A stretch of DNA of 64,000 nt from assembly GCA_045613985.1 (NCBI GenBank), contig JAZLCA010000019.1:1-64000 (forward strand), given 5' to 3'. The translations under genes were made by a program, and so were the position numbers. This document shows positions 41,898 through 51,984 of this stretch, piece after piece. Positions within the stretch are counted from its first letter, which is position 1; every line of letters starts with the position of its first letter. Under the pieces are notes generated by a model. It saw only the letters and a program-made list of their open reading frames with translations. It ran no database searches and was not told the origin of the DNA. The stretch comes from SIG644 sp045613985. Its GTDB lineage: Bacteria > Bacillota > Clostridia > Oscillospirales > CAG-272.

Positions 41898-44141
41898 TTA
41901 TGTAGCAAAACCGCGAACAACGTCCAGAACACCGGAAAGGCTCTTGAGGCGAGAAACGATCGAATCGTAATGCTCTGTGTTCTTACAGCTAACCTTCATC
42001 GAAAGTGTAGCCGTATCGTCAGCACGAGACACACAATTGACCTGCAAAATAGACACCTTCATCTCAGCCAATGCCGTTGTAACGTCGGCAAGCATACCGA
42101 TTCTGTTCTCGGTATGGATTTGGAGATGAGCCTCGTAAAGATCTTTACCCGACATATTGGAGCCGCGCTCCCAATCCGCCGTAATCCAGCGTCCCTCGTT
42201 TTCGGGTTTATTCAGTCCGTCCATGACATTGGGACAGTCTCTCTTATGGACAGAAACGCCGTATCCCTTGGTAATAAATCCGATGATGTTGTCACCCGGC
42301 AAGGGATTACAGCACTTTGCAAATTTGACCTGACAACCACTCTCACCATCGATGATAATACCGCTGTTGGACCGCAGGTTCTTAGGTTTGGTAGAGGCGG
42401 CGGCACTTTCGTTGGTCGCTTTGGCCTGTGCTTCGTTATCCAGCGGTTCAACCGTTTCACGGGCACGGAAGGTGCGAACATATTCGTCGTGCAACTTGAT
42501 CGCTATTTTGGAGATTGCCATACCGCCGTAGCCAATCGTGTTGTACAAATCGTCAGCGGTGGCAAATCCAGCCTTTTTCGCGATGCCGTTGACAACCTCT
42601 GCCATTTCGGTCTCGGTCAGCGAACGGGCATACTTCTTCATTTCGGCATCGATAATATTCTTGCCGGCCGCAACGTTTTCTACTCGCGTTTCTTTCTTGA
42701 ACCACTGGCGGATCTTATTGCGAGCTTCGCTTGTGCGAACGATATTAAGCCAATCGCGGCTGGGGCCCTTACTGTTAGATGCCGTAATAATTTCAACGAT
42801 CTCGCCATTTTCTGGACAACGATCAATCGGAACGATCATGCCGTTGATCTTCGCGCCAATCATCTTGTTACCAACAGCCGAATGAATAGAATAAGCGAAG
42901 TCAATGACAGTCGCCCCCTGCGGCAAAGCAATAACGTCACCCTTAGGTGTGAAAACAAACACTTCGTCCTGGAAGATATCTGTTTTCAAAGCATGCAAAA
43001 ATTCGTCGGGGTCACGGGTGCCGTCCTCAGTTTCGATCAAACGAGCGATCCATTCCAGCTTCTTATTCATTTCCTCGCGAGAGGATGCACCTGATTTATA
43101 CTTCCAGTGCGCCGCCATACCGTATTCAGCAAACTGATGCATCTCCCATGTACGGATCTGAACCTCGAAGGGAATACCGTCATGACCGATAACGGTGGTG
43201 TGCAAGGAACGGTACATATTGGGTTTGGGCGTTGAAATATAATCTTTAAAACGACCCGGGATGGACTTGAACATCTCGTGAATGTAGCCCAATACGGAAT
43301 AGCATTCTGCTTCGTTTTCTACAATAACACGCAACGCGTAAAAATCGTAGATCTCATCGAAACTCTTATTCTGGTTGTACATCTTTCGATATACCGAATA
43401 GACGGATTTGATACGCCCTTCCAATTCAAAATGAATATGGTTTTCTTTGAGCTTTTCTACCACCATGTGTCGGACGTTTTCAATGAAATCAACGTTCTGG
43501 CCGTATTTCTTTTCAATATCGTCCTTGACCTCGGTATAGCCAATGGGATCAAGGTAGGAAAGGCTGAGATTTTCCAATTCCAACTTGAGCTTATGAATGC
43601 CGAGACGATGCGCTAAGGGAGCATAGACCTGCATGGTCTCAAGAGCCGTCAAACGGCGCTTGTTATCCGGCTTGGCATCCAACGTTCTCATGTTGTGCAG
43701 ACGGTCGCAAAGCTTGATGAAAATGACGCGGACGTCATGCGACATAGCAAGCAGCATTTTGCGCAAATTCTCTATGTGCGCTTCTTCCTTATCGTCCACC
43801 TGAAGCATGACGATTTTGGTCAAGCCGTCTACAAGCAAGGCTACATCTTTACCAAACTTCTTCTCTATCTCTTTGAGATTGGTTTTTTCTGCACAGTCTT
43901 CCACTGTGTCGTGAAGCAGAGCGGCACAAATGGAGTCCGTGTCCAACTCCAAACTTCCCACAATTTCAGCCACCGCAATAGGATGCGAAATATAAGCCTC
44001 ACCGCTGGCGCGGCTCTGACCTTCGTGCAAAGCATTGGCATATTCAAATGCTCGTTGTATTTTTTCGGTATCATAATTTTTGCCGGTCGCGGCAAGCATT
44101 ACAAGCAACCGTGAAATGTCAGTATGTATTGGACTGGCCAT
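41898..44141 (-). CDS. relA: Bifunctional (p)ppGpp synthetase/hydrolase (Rel)
   Basis: 747 residues, normal for Bacillota Rel. It makes and degrades (p)ppGpp in the stringent response. Order of domains: HD hydrolase with HDTVEDC (about residue 75), synthetase with YHSLHT-like MYRSLHTTVIG and EVQIRTWEMHQFAEYGMAAHWKYK, TGS domain with FTPKGDVIALPQGATVIDFAY, zinc-finger-like region with CCNPLPGDNIIGF, and ACT domain at the C-terminus (NRIGMLADVTTALAEM). Both active sites appear intact. 50 bp after recJ. Confidence 0.96.
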   Translation of the reverse strand: MASPIHTDISRLLVMLAATGKNYDTEKIQRAFEYANALHEGQSRASGEAYISHPIAVAEIVGSLELDTDSICAALLHDTVEDCAEKTNLKEIEKKFGKDVALLVDGLTKIVMLQVDDKEEAHIENLRKMLLAMSHDVRVIFIKLCDRLHNMRTLDAKPDNKRRLTALETMQVYAPLAHRLGIHKLKLELENLSLSYLDPIGYTEVKDDIEKKYGQNVDFIENVRHMVVEKLKENHIHFELEGRIKSVYSVYRKMYNQNKSFDEIYDFYALRVIVENEAECYSVLGYIHEMFKSIPGRFKDYISTPKPNMYRSLHTTVIGHDGIPFEVQIRTWEMHQFAEYGMAAHWKYKSGASSREEMNKKLEWIARLIETEDGTRDPDEFLHALKTDIFQDEVFVFTPKGDVIALPQGATVIDFAYSIHSAVGNKMIGAKINGMIVPIDRCPENGEIVEIITASNSKGPSRDWLNIVRTSEARNKIRQWFKKETRVENVAAGKNIIDAEMKKYARSLTETEMAEVVNGIAKKAGFATADDLYNTIGYGGMAISKIAIKLHDEYVRTFRARETVEPLDNEAQAKATNESAAASTKPKNLRSNSGIIIDGESGCQVKFAKCCNPLPGDNIIGFITKGYGVSVHKRDCPNVMDGLNKPENEGRWITADWERGSNMSGKDLYEAHLQIHTENRIGMLADVTTALAEMKVSILQVNCVSRADDTATLSMKVSCKNTEHYDSIVSRLKSLSGVLDVVRGFAT

Positions 44142-44191
44142 ACCTAACTTCCCTTTCCGTCGCGCTGATGCGCGACACCCTTAAAACGTGA

Positions 44192-46426
44192 TTATTTTTT
44201 CCGACACTGGCTCTTGAGTTTCTTCAAAATGGATGACTTATCGATTGAACTCTTGGTCGGAGAAAAATAAATATCGAAAATATAGTATCCTTCATCCGGT
44301 TCCGTAACACCGCAAATCTGCAGCTCCTGGAGCACGCGGATAACGTACTTCAACTTAATATAGTTAATTGTCCCTGGGTACTCGCTTTCCAACACCATCA
44401 GCAGTTCGTGATCCGAAAAGGTCGTATTTCCCTGACGGAATTCGCGGCGTAAGAACGTATAGACACGAGCAAAGTCCTCTCGCGTAGGGATATAAGTTTC
44501 TTCATGCTCCTCGAGCATAGCGCCTGCGCGGATCTCTTCATAGCGGTCGCGCAATTTCTTTTGCTCGGCAACATACGTTTCGCTCTTACGGATATCCTGT
44601 ATGATCATCTGCAAACTGCGCTCATTTTGAAACTCGTTGATATTTAACTGGAACAAAACATCCACACGCTCGCCTGCGGCGATATGAAGCTGGACGGGTG
44701 AAATACCGAAATAAACCGCGTAGATTGAAAAATCGCCTTTGGTCAAAAGCAACTTTGTATGCTTGCCGCCTCCCATTGCGACTACGCGCTGAAGAGTCAT
44801 GTCACGGGCGATAAATTGAGGTACGGGGTTTGCAACGCCAAACGGCTCCATGCGTTCCAATTCCTCAACCAATCTCATGGTCATGTCCTGCGTCTGCAAT
44901 TCACACTCGGCATTGAGCTGAACCACCAGTTGCTCCTCTCCCAACTGAGCGCGGGCAACCTCATTGATACGACGGCGGAATCGCTCAATATTTCCGCGAG
45001 CAATAGACATTCCCGCAGCTAATTCATGCCCACCGTAGCGCAACAAGAGATCATCGCAAGCCATTAGAGATTCCACAAGATTCATTCCCTTGATACTGCG
45101 TCCCGATCCCTTGCCAATGTCGTTAGAGCAAGGAATATCGTTCTGAATCGAGCCATCAAAGGAAATCAGGATAGAAGGCAATCCATAGCGCTCGGTCACG
45201 CGGGAAGAAACGATACCTACGATGCCCTGCGGCCAGTGATCGCCATCCAAAACAATAATACGATCGTTTTCAAAATCTACCGTTTGCTCGATCATTTGAT
45301 AGGCCTGCTCCGCGACTCGGTTCTCTTCTACCTGGCGACGGACGTTGATCTCGCAAAGCTCGCGGGCCAACTCTCTTGCTTGCTCCTCAGTATCTGCCAG
45401 TAAAAGCTCCACCGCTTTGGAGGCAGTGCTGATGCGACCTGCGGCATTGATTCTGGGTGCAAGACCAAACCCGACAAAACCGGAATTGATGCGCTTTTTG
45501 CGTTGCTGTGCGAGCTCGTCCGGTGTCAGAGGAATCTGGTATCCCCCCCGCATACGGGTGGAAGGCAGAGCAGCATCAATCAGCGCCGATAGTCCCAGAC
45601 GCTTGGTGTGAGCAATCATATGAAGACCGTAGGAAACAATAATACGGTTCTCGTCGACGATAGGCATGACGTCAGCAATCGTGCCCAATGCCACAAGGTC
45701 GGCATACTCGGAGCACACGCGATGCGCGCCCTCGATCATGGCCCGTCCGCGCTCTTTGCACTCGGTCATTTCGTATGCGCAAAGCAGTTTAAATACGACA
45801 CCTACACCTGCCAGATCTTTGAATGGATATTCGCAATCGGGGCGATGAGGATTGACAACGGCGGCTGCCTCGGGCAGCTCCGCATGACATTCGTGATGGT
45901 CGGTGATAACCATATCAATACCGCGCTCCGTTGCATGACGAACCTCATCAATCGCAGTAATGCCGGTATCGACGGTGATAATCAATTTGACTCCGCGCTC
46001 GTCTGCCAACATATCGATAGCCGAGGTCGTCAAACCGTACCCGTCACGGATACGACTGGGAATATAGTAGCCCACGTCGGCGCCGCGCTCGGACAAAAAC
46101 AGGTACAGTACGCTTACTGCTGTAACACCGTCGACGTCATAGTCACCGTAAATGGCAATTCGTTCTTTATTTTCAATCGCCTGGCGAATACGGGCGACGG
46201 CACGATCCACGTCTTTGAGCAAAAAGGGATCGTGCATTTTTTCTTCGCTCTGCTCCAAAAAAGCTTTGGCACTGACAGCATCGCAGCATCCGCGGTTATA
46301 TAACACCTGTGCCGTACGGCGCGTCAGGCCAAGACTGGATGCAATATCGCCAATCGCTGCCTCAGAGGCATCATTCGGCGAATATCGCTCCACCCAAACT
46401 TTATTTCTCTTAATCTTACTATCCAT
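44192..46426 (-). CDS. recJ: Single-stranded-DNA-specific exonuclease RecJ
   Basis: 744 residues from MDSKIKRNKVW, with GAGGA 6 bases before the ATG. RecJ digests 5' single-stranded DNA in recombination and repair. DHH motifs: YGDYDVDGVTAVS, VDTGITAIDEV, ITDHHECHAELP; DHHA1 motif with GSGRSIKGMNL and RYGGHELAAGMS. An OB domain follows, then a C-terminal extension of about 130 residues (EEIRAGAMLEEHEE onward) like that in Bacillus. No lesion seen. Confidence 0.96.
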   Translation of the reverse strand: MDSKIKRNKVWVERYSPNDASEAAIGDIASSLGLTRRTAQVLYNRGCCDAVSAKAFLEQSEEKMHDPFLLKDVDRAVARIRQAIENKERIAIYGDYDVDGVTAVSVLYLFLSERGADVGYYIPSRIRDGYGLTTSAIDMLADERGVKLIITVDTGITAIDEVRHATERGIDMVITDHHECHAELPEAAAVVNPHRPDCEYPFKDLAGVGVVFKLLCAYEMTECKERGRAMIEGAHRVCSEYADLVALGTIADVMPIVDENRIIVSYGLHMIAHTKRLGLSALIDAALPSTRMRGGYQIPLTPDELAQQRKKRINSGFVGFGLAPRINAAGRISTASKAVELLLADTEEQARELARELCEINVRRQVEENRVAEQAYQMIEQTVDFENDRIIVLDGDHWPQGIVGIVSSRVTERYGLPSILISFDGSIQNDIPCSNDIGKGSGRSIKGMNLVESLMACDDLLLRYGGHELAAGMSIARGNIERFRRRINEVARAQLGEEQLVVQLNAECELQTQDMTMRLVEELERMEPFGVANPVPQFIARDMTLQRVVAMGGGKHTKLLLTKGDFSIYAVYFGISPVQLHIAAGERVDVLFQLNINEFQNERSLQMIIQDIRKSETYVAEQKKLRDRYEEIRAGAMLEEHEETYIPTREDFARVYTFLRREFRQGNTTFSDHELLMVLESEYPGTINYIKLKYVIRVLQELQICGVTEPDEGYYIFDIYFSPTKSSIDKSSILKKLKSQCRKK

Positions 46427-46504
46427 GAAAATCCTCGTATATATCGTACAAGGGCGCCCAAAAAGCAACGCCTTGATTCTATTCAATCAATGATAAACTG
46501 TGAT

Positions 46505-48148
46505 TCATTCGGTCCAAGCACCATACTTTGCCATGATAGCCTGAGCTATTCTCAATCCGTCAACTGCCGCGCTGGTAATACCTCCGGCATATCCCGCACC
46601 TTCGCCGCAGGGATAGACACACTCATGTCCTAAAGCAGTAAAATTTTCTCCGCGCAAAATGCGAACGGGAGCGGACGTGCGGGTTTCAGGTGCGGTTAAA
46701 ATTGCATCCGGAACGGCAAAGCCCGCGATTTTACGATCAAAAGATGCAAGACCATAACGCAGAGATTGTATTACCCCCTGCGGCAATACGCGGCTCAAAT
46801 TTGCGACGCGGACGTGCTCACCGTTTCTGTAGGTCGGTAAAACGCGGGATGGCTCGTGCTTAACCACATCTTGCATAAAGTCTCCGAGTGTCTGTATAGG
46901 TGCGCAGTAATTATTTCCACCGACAGCAAACGCCGCCTGTTCGATGTTTCTTTGATAAGCAATCGCGCCAAGTGCGGCATTGCCATCGACAGTTCCATAT
47001 TCGTGAGGATCCACCGATACAGCTACAGCACAGTTGGCATTTTTGCCATCGCGGGCGTGGTAACTCATACCGTTCACCACTACGCCCCCTTCCTCGGAGG
47101 CCGCCGCTACTACTTGTCCGCCCGGACACATGCAAAACGTATAAACGCCGCGATCACCTTTCGTATCTGAAAGAGTATATTCTGCCGGTCCCAGAGCTGG
47201 ATGACCTGCATATTTTCCGTACAGAGCACGATCGATATCCTCTTGCAGATGCTCAATACGAACTCCCACCGACATAGGCTTCGGTTCAATAGCAAATTGC
47301 TGCTCGATCAGCATACGATAAGTATCTCTCGCGCTGTGTCCCAAGGCCAAAACCAAGGCTCCGCAAACAAAATCGCCACGATTTGTTCTAACCGTTACGG
47401 TGCCGTCTCTGTTTTCCGTAAGCGCATCCATGCGAGTGCGATAGTGGACTTGTCCGCCGCACTCCTCGATACGAGCAAGGATACGATCAACCACGTTTCT
47501 TAACACATCGGTGCCGATATGGGGCTTGGCCTTTGTCAAAATATCTTCCGGTGCGCCAAACTCGTGTAACCGTTCGAGAACATAACCGCAACGAGCATCG
47601 CTGATGCGAGTAACCAGTTTTCCATCGGAAAAGGTCCCTGCTCCGCCTGCACCGAATTGAACGTTACTGTCCGTATCAAGAATACCGTTATTGGAAAAAT
47701 GCTCCACCGCGCGAACACGATCAGCAACACAATCTCCACGGTCAATTAAAATAGGAGAATAACCGTTTTCTGCAAGCAACAGCGCGCAAAACAACCCTGC
47801 AGGTCCCATCCCGACGACCAAAGGGCGTTGCTTCATAAGGGCAGTTCCCTTGGTCAAATTGAGCATTTCTTTCTTGGATACACGAATTCCAGGCAGGTCG
47901 GAAATGCGGGCAACCAAGGCATCCGACAACGGCTCGGTTGGTTGGGCAAGCACCGTGCAGACCAATCGAACGGCATCTTGCTTGCGTGCGTCAACCGACT
48001 TTTTATACAAACGGAAATGAAGCGAGGAAACCGGAATACCGGCCCGCTTCATCACCCTTTTCGCTAGTTCTGTAATTTGATGCTCTGGGGCATCCGGCGA
48101 CACACGAATGTCGCCGATCAGTATATTCAGCTGATGATCCATCGACAT
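46505..48148 (-). CDS. FAD-dependent oxidoreductase (COG2509-like)
   Basis: 547 residues. An N-terminal domain of about 90 residues precedes the dinucleotide-binding motif VVGMGPAGLFCALLLAENG (about 112-130); further FAD motifs are GGAGTFSDGKL and, at the C-terminus, YPCGEGAGYAGGITSAAVDGLRIA. This architecture is widespread in Bacillota, and its substrate is unknown. RBS GGAGG is 6 bases before the ATG. It lies between the short cdaR-like gene and recJ in the same direction. Confidence 0.85.
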   Translation of the reverse strand: MSMDHQLNILIGDIRVSPDAPEHQITELAKRVMKRAGIPVSSLHFRLYKKSVDARKQDAVRLVCTVLAQPTEPLSDALVARISDLPGIRVSKKEMLNLTKGTALMKQRPLVVGMGPAGLFCALLLAENGYSPILIDRGDCVADRVRAVEHFSNNGILDTDSNVQFGAGGAGTFSDGKLVTRISDARCGYVLERLHEFGAPEDILTKAKPHIGTDVLRNVVDRILARIEECGGQVHYRTRMDALTENRDGTVTVRTNRGDFVCGALVLALGHSARDTYRMLIEQQFAIEPKPMSVGVRIEHLQEDIDRALYGKYAGHPALGPAEYTLSDTKGDRGVYTFCMCPGGQVVAAASEEGGVVVNGMSYHARDGKNANCAVAVSVDPHEYGTVDGNAALGAIAYQRNIEQAAFAVGGNNYCAPIQTLGDFMQDVVKHEPSRVLPTYRNGEHVRVANLSRVLPQGVIQSLRYGLASFDRKIAGFAVPDAILTAPETRTSAPVRILRGENFTALGHECVYPCGEGAGYAGGITSAAVDGLRIAQAIMAKYGAWTE

Positions 48149-48181
48149 ATGCGTCCTCCGTCGAAGTTGTTTATTGCGAAG

Positions 48182-48394
48182 TTATCCAGCTTGCTCCTGC
48201 GCAGGCTTTTCCGGCTCCTGGTGATCCGGCAATTGGCTGCTTTGGTTGATGGCTCCTGAAATGAGCCAAATCAAAAATGCCAGCACTAAACTGACAAGCT
48301 TGAGTTTCCAGTAGCTGTGTCTCTTTTGTCTGTTGACGATCACCTCTTCGCGGTTGTGATCGACGTATAAAATTTCAAAATTGGTGTTTTTCAT
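48182..48394 (-). CDS. Short single-pass membrane protein in the cdaR position (CdaR remnant or mini-CdaR)
   Basis: 70 residues from the ATG 5 bases after AAGGAGG. Residues about 26-48 (YWKLKLVSLVLAFLIWLISGA) resemble the membrane anchor at the N-terminus of CdaR/YbbR proteins, which have the same Trp-Lys-hydrophobic-Leu-Trp pattern. After the helix only about 22 polar residues remain (SSQLPDHQEPEKPAQEQ); all YbbR repeats that normally follow are missing. No frameshifted YbbR sequence is seen downstream. The gene is 10 bp after cdaA, exactly where cdaR stands in other Bacillota, so it may be a reduced CdaR. Confidence 0.65.
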   Translation of the reverse strand: MKNTNFEILYVDHNREEVIVNRQKRHSYWKLKLVSLVLAFLIWLISGAINQSSQLPDHQEPEKPAQEQAG

Positions 48395-48404
48395 GTTGGC
48401 CTCC

Positions 48405-49298
48405 TTACTTGTCCTCGTTTTCACGAGATTCAGCAGTAAAGCTGCGGTTTGTTTTTTTGCTTTCTTGCTCGGTAGCGCCGGTCAAAAGCAAAAACAAATC
48501 GTCTTTTAACGTACCGGAATTGTATCCGCGCTTCAAAATACCGTTATTGGCAATAGAAATAATACCGGTCTCTTCACTGACAACGATAACGACAGCATCA
48601 CTCTGTTCGCTGATTCCTACCGCTGCGCGATGACGGGTCCCCAATTCCTTGGGAAGCGCCGTACTCTTGGAAGAAGGCAAAATGCAGCCGGCCGCCGCAA
48701 TCTTTCCGTCTCTTACAATAACGGCACCGTCGTGCAAAGGCGAACGGTTGAAGAACAGGTTACCGAACAATTCGCAAGACATTTCTGCATTCAGTTCAAT
48801 GCCTGTTTTGACATAGTCTCCAAGCTTGGTATTACGCTCAATGACGATCAACGCGCCGCACTTTTCGCGGGCGAGATCAAACGCCGCATCTGAAAGAACG
48901 CCGATGGTTGCGGTGATATTAGCGACAGACTGATTGGGCGTTCCAAAATGTCTGAGTTGAAGAACAGACCCACCGATCTTTTCCAATGCATCACGGATCT
49001 CCCGCTGAAAAATGACGATAATAAATACGACATACATGCTAAAGAAGGCGCGCAACACCATATTCACCGTCCGCAAGCCCAACAGCTGCGTCAGTATGTA
49101 GAATCCGCCCAAGACAGCGAAGCCCACCAGCAGCGTCCACGCACGGCGATCGCGCACAAAGCGGAGAATGTAGTAAATAATAACCGCCAGCAGCAAAATG
49201 TCAACGATGTCGCGCCAACCGATATTCCGTATCGGTTCCAATATACACGAAGAAAAAAATTCGCCTAGTTTATTCATAAAGGAGACTGCAAAGGTCAT
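48405..49298 (-). CDS. cdaA: Diadenylate cyclase CdaA
   Basis: 297 residues. Makes the essential second messenger c-di-AMP from ATP, at the membrane. Three N-terminal helices (about 30-100) are followed by the DAC domain with its two signature motifs DGA (190-192, in LHDGAVIV) and RHR (222-224, in GTRHRAAVG). The C-terminal tail of about 35 residues is polar. cdaA normally precedes cdaR and glmM; here a 70-residue membrane protein follows and glmM is not adjacent. Confidence 0.95.
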   Translation of the reverse strand: MTFAVSFMNKLGEFFSSCILEPIRNIGWRDIVDILLLAVIIYYILRFVRDRRAWTLLVGFAVLGGFYILTQLLGLRTVNMVLRAFFSMYVVFIIVIFQREIRDALEKIGGSVLQLRHFGTPNQSVANITATIGVLSDAAFDLAREKCGALIVIERNTKLGDYVKTGIELNAEMSCELFGNLFFNRSPLHDGAVIVRDGKIAAAGCILPSSKSTALPKELGTRHRAAVGISEQSDAVVIVVSEETGIISIANNGILKRGYNSGTLKDDLFLLLTGATEQESKKTNRSFTAESRENEDK

Positions 49299-49405
49299 AG
49301 CAAAATCACCATCCTAACTTCAAAAATCCATATTTAAACGCCGAAAGCGTATGCAAAATTCCTCAAACAATGGGTATCGGGCGCACCAAGACACAGTTAT
49401 TTTAT

Positions 49406-49434
49406 ATTATATCATATCTTCTGTACAATTTCAA
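49406..49434 (-). promoter_or_regulatory. Promoter of the cdaA-headed block
   Basis: On the minus strand, TTGAAA (49429-49434), 17 bp, TATAAT (49406-49411), 108 bp before cdaA; no other structure is evident in the leader. Confidence 0.75.
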
Positions 49435-49485
49435 CACATTTTAGGATTTTTTAAAACTATTTTTCACGGCATTTTCACGGCAAAG

Positions 49486-49515
49486 TAAAAAAAGAAGAGC
49501 CCGAAGCCCTTCTTT
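49486..49515 (-). terminator. Intrinsic terminator of the arg operon
   Basis: On the minus strand AAGAAGGGC pairs with GCTCTTCTT around a TTCGG loop and seven T residues follow, 35 bp after argF. Confidence 0.85.
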
Positions 49516-49549
49516 TTATTTGCATATGCAATTATGGTTTGTTCCGACA

Positions 49550-50554
49550 TTACAGGTCTTCACAAAGCGTGGCTGCCATGACCGCTTTGATGGTATGCAT
49601 TCTGTTCTCTGCTTCATCGAAGATGATGGATGCTTCACTCTCGAAAACCTCGTCCGTGACCTCCATGCAGTCAAGTCCGAATTTGTCGAAAATTTCCTTT
49701 CCGGTTGCCGTTTTCAAATCATGGAATGCAGGCAAACAATGCATAAAGCGGCACTGCTCACCGGCACAAGCCATCAATTCGGACGTCACACGATACGGCA
49801 TCAAGTCCGCAATACGCTCCTTCCACACCTCTGAGGGTTCACCCATGGAAACCCAAACATCCGTATATATAACGTGAGCCCCACGCACCGCCTGCCAAGG
49901 ATCTTCAACGAACTCCAAAACGGCCCCGGTTTCCGCAGCAACAGCGCGGCACTGATCGATCAGATTCTGATCAGGAAAATACTTAGCAGGAGCACAAGCT
50001 ACAAAATGCATTCCCATTTTGGCACAACCAACCATCAGCGAGTTACCCATATTATAGCGAGCATCTCCCATGTAAACCAGCTTAATACCATTCAACGAGC
50101 CAAAATGCTCCTTAATCGTCATAAAATCCGCCAGAATCTGCGTAGGATGGAACTCGTTGGTCAAGCCATTCCACACAGGGACACCGGCGTGATTTGCCAG
50201 TTCTTCCACGATTTCCTGACCGTAGCCACGATATTCGATACCATCGAACATGCGGCCGAGAACGCGTGCCGTGTCTGCAATACTTTCTTTTTTTCCGATT
50301 TGCGATCCAGCCGGATCCAAGTATACGGGATGCATGCCAAGATCTGCGCCGGCGACTTCAAAGGCGCAGCGAGTTCTGGTGCTGGTCTTTTCAAAGATCA
50401 ACGCAATATTTTTCCCCTCGCACAAGCGATGCGCAACACCGTTTTTCTTTTTTGCCTTCAACTCAAGAGCCAAATCAATCAAGCCCCCGATCTGTTCAGG
50501 AGTAAAATCCAATAGCTTAAGGAAGTGCTTCCCTTTCAGTCCAATCATACTCAT
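49550..50554 (-). CDS. argF: Ornithine carbamoyltransferase
   Basis: 334 residues. Joins ornithine and carbamoyl phosphate to citrulline. Carbamoyl-phosphate site EKTSTRTRCAFE; FHPTQILADFMTI; ornithine site DVWVSMGE; and MHCLPAFHD with the active-site Cys. It is the last gene of argG-argH-argF and is 38 bp after argH. In a biosynthetic setting with argG and argH it is the anabolic enzyme, though the sequence alone would also allow arginine catabolism. Confidence 0.96.
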   Translation of the reverse strand: MSMIGLKGKHFLKLLDFTPEQIGGLIDLALELKAKKKNGVAHRLCEGKNIALIFEKTSTRTRCAFEVAGADLGMHPVYLDPAGSQIGKKESIADTARVLGRMFDGIEYRGYGQEIVEELANHAGVPVWNGLTNEFHPTQILADFMTIKEHFGSLNGIKLVYMGDARYNMGNSLMVGCAKMGMHFVACAPAKYFPDQNLIDQCRAVAAETGAVLEFVEDPWQAVRGAHVIYTDVWVSMGEPSEVWKERIADLMPYRVTSELMACAGEQCRFMHCLPAFHDLKTATGKEIFDKFGLDCMEVTDEVFESEASIIFDEAENRMHTIKAVMAATLCEDL

Positions 50555-50592
50555 GTTTCTCTCCGTAAATTGTTCATTTTTTAAAAATATTA

Positions 50593-51966
50593 TTATTCGA
50601 TCATCTTCGCAACATATTCAATTTGTGCTTGAATCGACGCAGGCGACGTGCCACCCTCGGAATTTCGTTTTGCCACGCAGGTTGCAAGATCAATCTCTTC
50701 AAAAATATCCTCTTCGATCAAATCACTGAATGTACGGTACTCTTGAAGAGTCAGTTCTTCCAACACCTTACCCTCGGAAATGCATTTAGCCACTACCCCA
50801 CCTGCAATTTTATAGGCAGAACGGAAAGGCATTCCTTTCTTAACCAGATAATCGGCCAAGTCAGTTGCGTTGATAAACCCTTTTTGCGCAGCCTGCTTCA
50901 TGTTGTCCTTCAACACAGTCATAGTGGCAAGCATCGGGATCAGCACCTGCAAACACTGTACAACAGTATCCGCTGCATCAAAGACGCTCTCCTTATCTTC
51001 CTGCATATCCTTATTGTACGCCAACGGCAGGCCCTTGAGCGTCGTGAGCAGAGCTATAAGATCGCCATAAACTCGGCCGGTCTTGCCACGGATCAACTCG
51101 GCCATATCCGAATTTTTCTTTTGTGGCATGATAGAGGATCCTGTAGTATAAGCGTCGGAAAGCTCAACGAATTTGAACTCCCAACTGGACCAAAGAATGA
51201 TTTCCTCTGAAAGTCTGGACAAATGCATCATCAAAATGGAACAAAAAGCCATAAATTCCGCGCAAAAATCACGGTCCGACACACCGTCAAGGCTGTTACG
51301 GCTGATATCGTTAAAGCCAAGTTGCTTCGCCTCAAACCAACGGTCTGTATCATACGTTGTTCCCGCCAGAGCACAGCAACCGATCGGAGAGACGTTCATG
51401 CGCTTGATGCAATCACGCAAGCGATCAACATCGCGCAAAAGCATCATGGCATAGGCCAACAGATGCTGAGCAAACGTGATGGGTTGAGCTCTTTGCAAAT
51501 GCGTATAGCCGGGCATAATCGTGTTCTTATGCTCCCGCGCCTGCTCGACAATAACACCCAACAATTCATTCAATTGAACGAGAATCCCCTCCGACACCGA
51601 GCGCAAATACATCCGCAGATCCAACGCAACCTGGTCGTTACGGCTGCGGGCTGTGTGTAGCTTTTTACCTACGTCGCCCAATCGTTCCGTCAGCACTTGC
51701 TCAACGAACATATGGATATCTTCACAGCTCATGTCGATCTCAAGCTTATCTGCTTCGATATCCTCGAGAATTCCCTCAAGTCCCGAAATTAGCTGTTCCG
51801 CTTCGTTTTGCGTAATGATACCGCGTGCGCCCAGCATAGCGGCATGGGCCATGGAGCCGGTAATATCTTCGCGGTACATACGGGAATCAAAATGAATGGA
51901 AGAATTGAAATCGTCCGCGATACGATCCGTCTCGCCCGACGTTCTTCCCGCCCACATTTTAGCCAT
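50593..51966 (-). CDS. argH: Argininosuccinate lyase
   Basis: 457 residues. Splits argininosuccinate to arginine and fumarate. N-terminal KMWAGRTSG, HTARSRNDQVALDLRMYL, YTHLQRAQPITFAQHLLAY, and the superfamily signature SSIMPQKKNSDMAELIRGK with the flexible catalytic Ser loop. RBS AAGGAG lies 7 bases before the ATG. A hairpin lies in the 63-bp gap after argG. Confidence 0.97.
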   Translation of the reverse strand: MAKMWAGRTSGETDRIADDFNSSIHFDSRMYREDITGSMAHAAMLGARGIITQNEAEQLISGLEGILEDIEADKLEIDMSCEDIHMFVEQVLTERLGDVGKKLHTARSRNDQVALDLRMYLRSVSEGILVQLNELLGVIVEQAREHKNTIMPGYTHLQRAQPITFAQHLLAYAMMLLRDVDRLRDCIKRMNVSPIGCCALAGTTYDTDRWFEAKQLGFNDISRNSLDGVSDRDFCAEFMAFCSILMMHLSRLSEEIILWSSWEFKFVELSDAYTTGSSIMPQKKNSDMAELIRGKTGRVYGDLIALLTTLKGLPLAYNKDMQEDKESVFDAADTVVQCLQVLIPMLATMTVLKDNMKQAAQKGFINATDLADYLVKKGMPFRSAYKIAGGVVAKCISEGKVLEELTLQEYRTFSDLIEEDIFEEIDLATCVAKRNSEGGTSPASIQAQIEYVAKMIE

Positions 51967-51984
51967 AATTTACTCCTTCATTTA

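Noticed and set aside
41736..43094. Plus-strand frame (452 codons) opposite relA
   Set aside because: Shadow of the conserved relA gene; protein has no recognisable domain.
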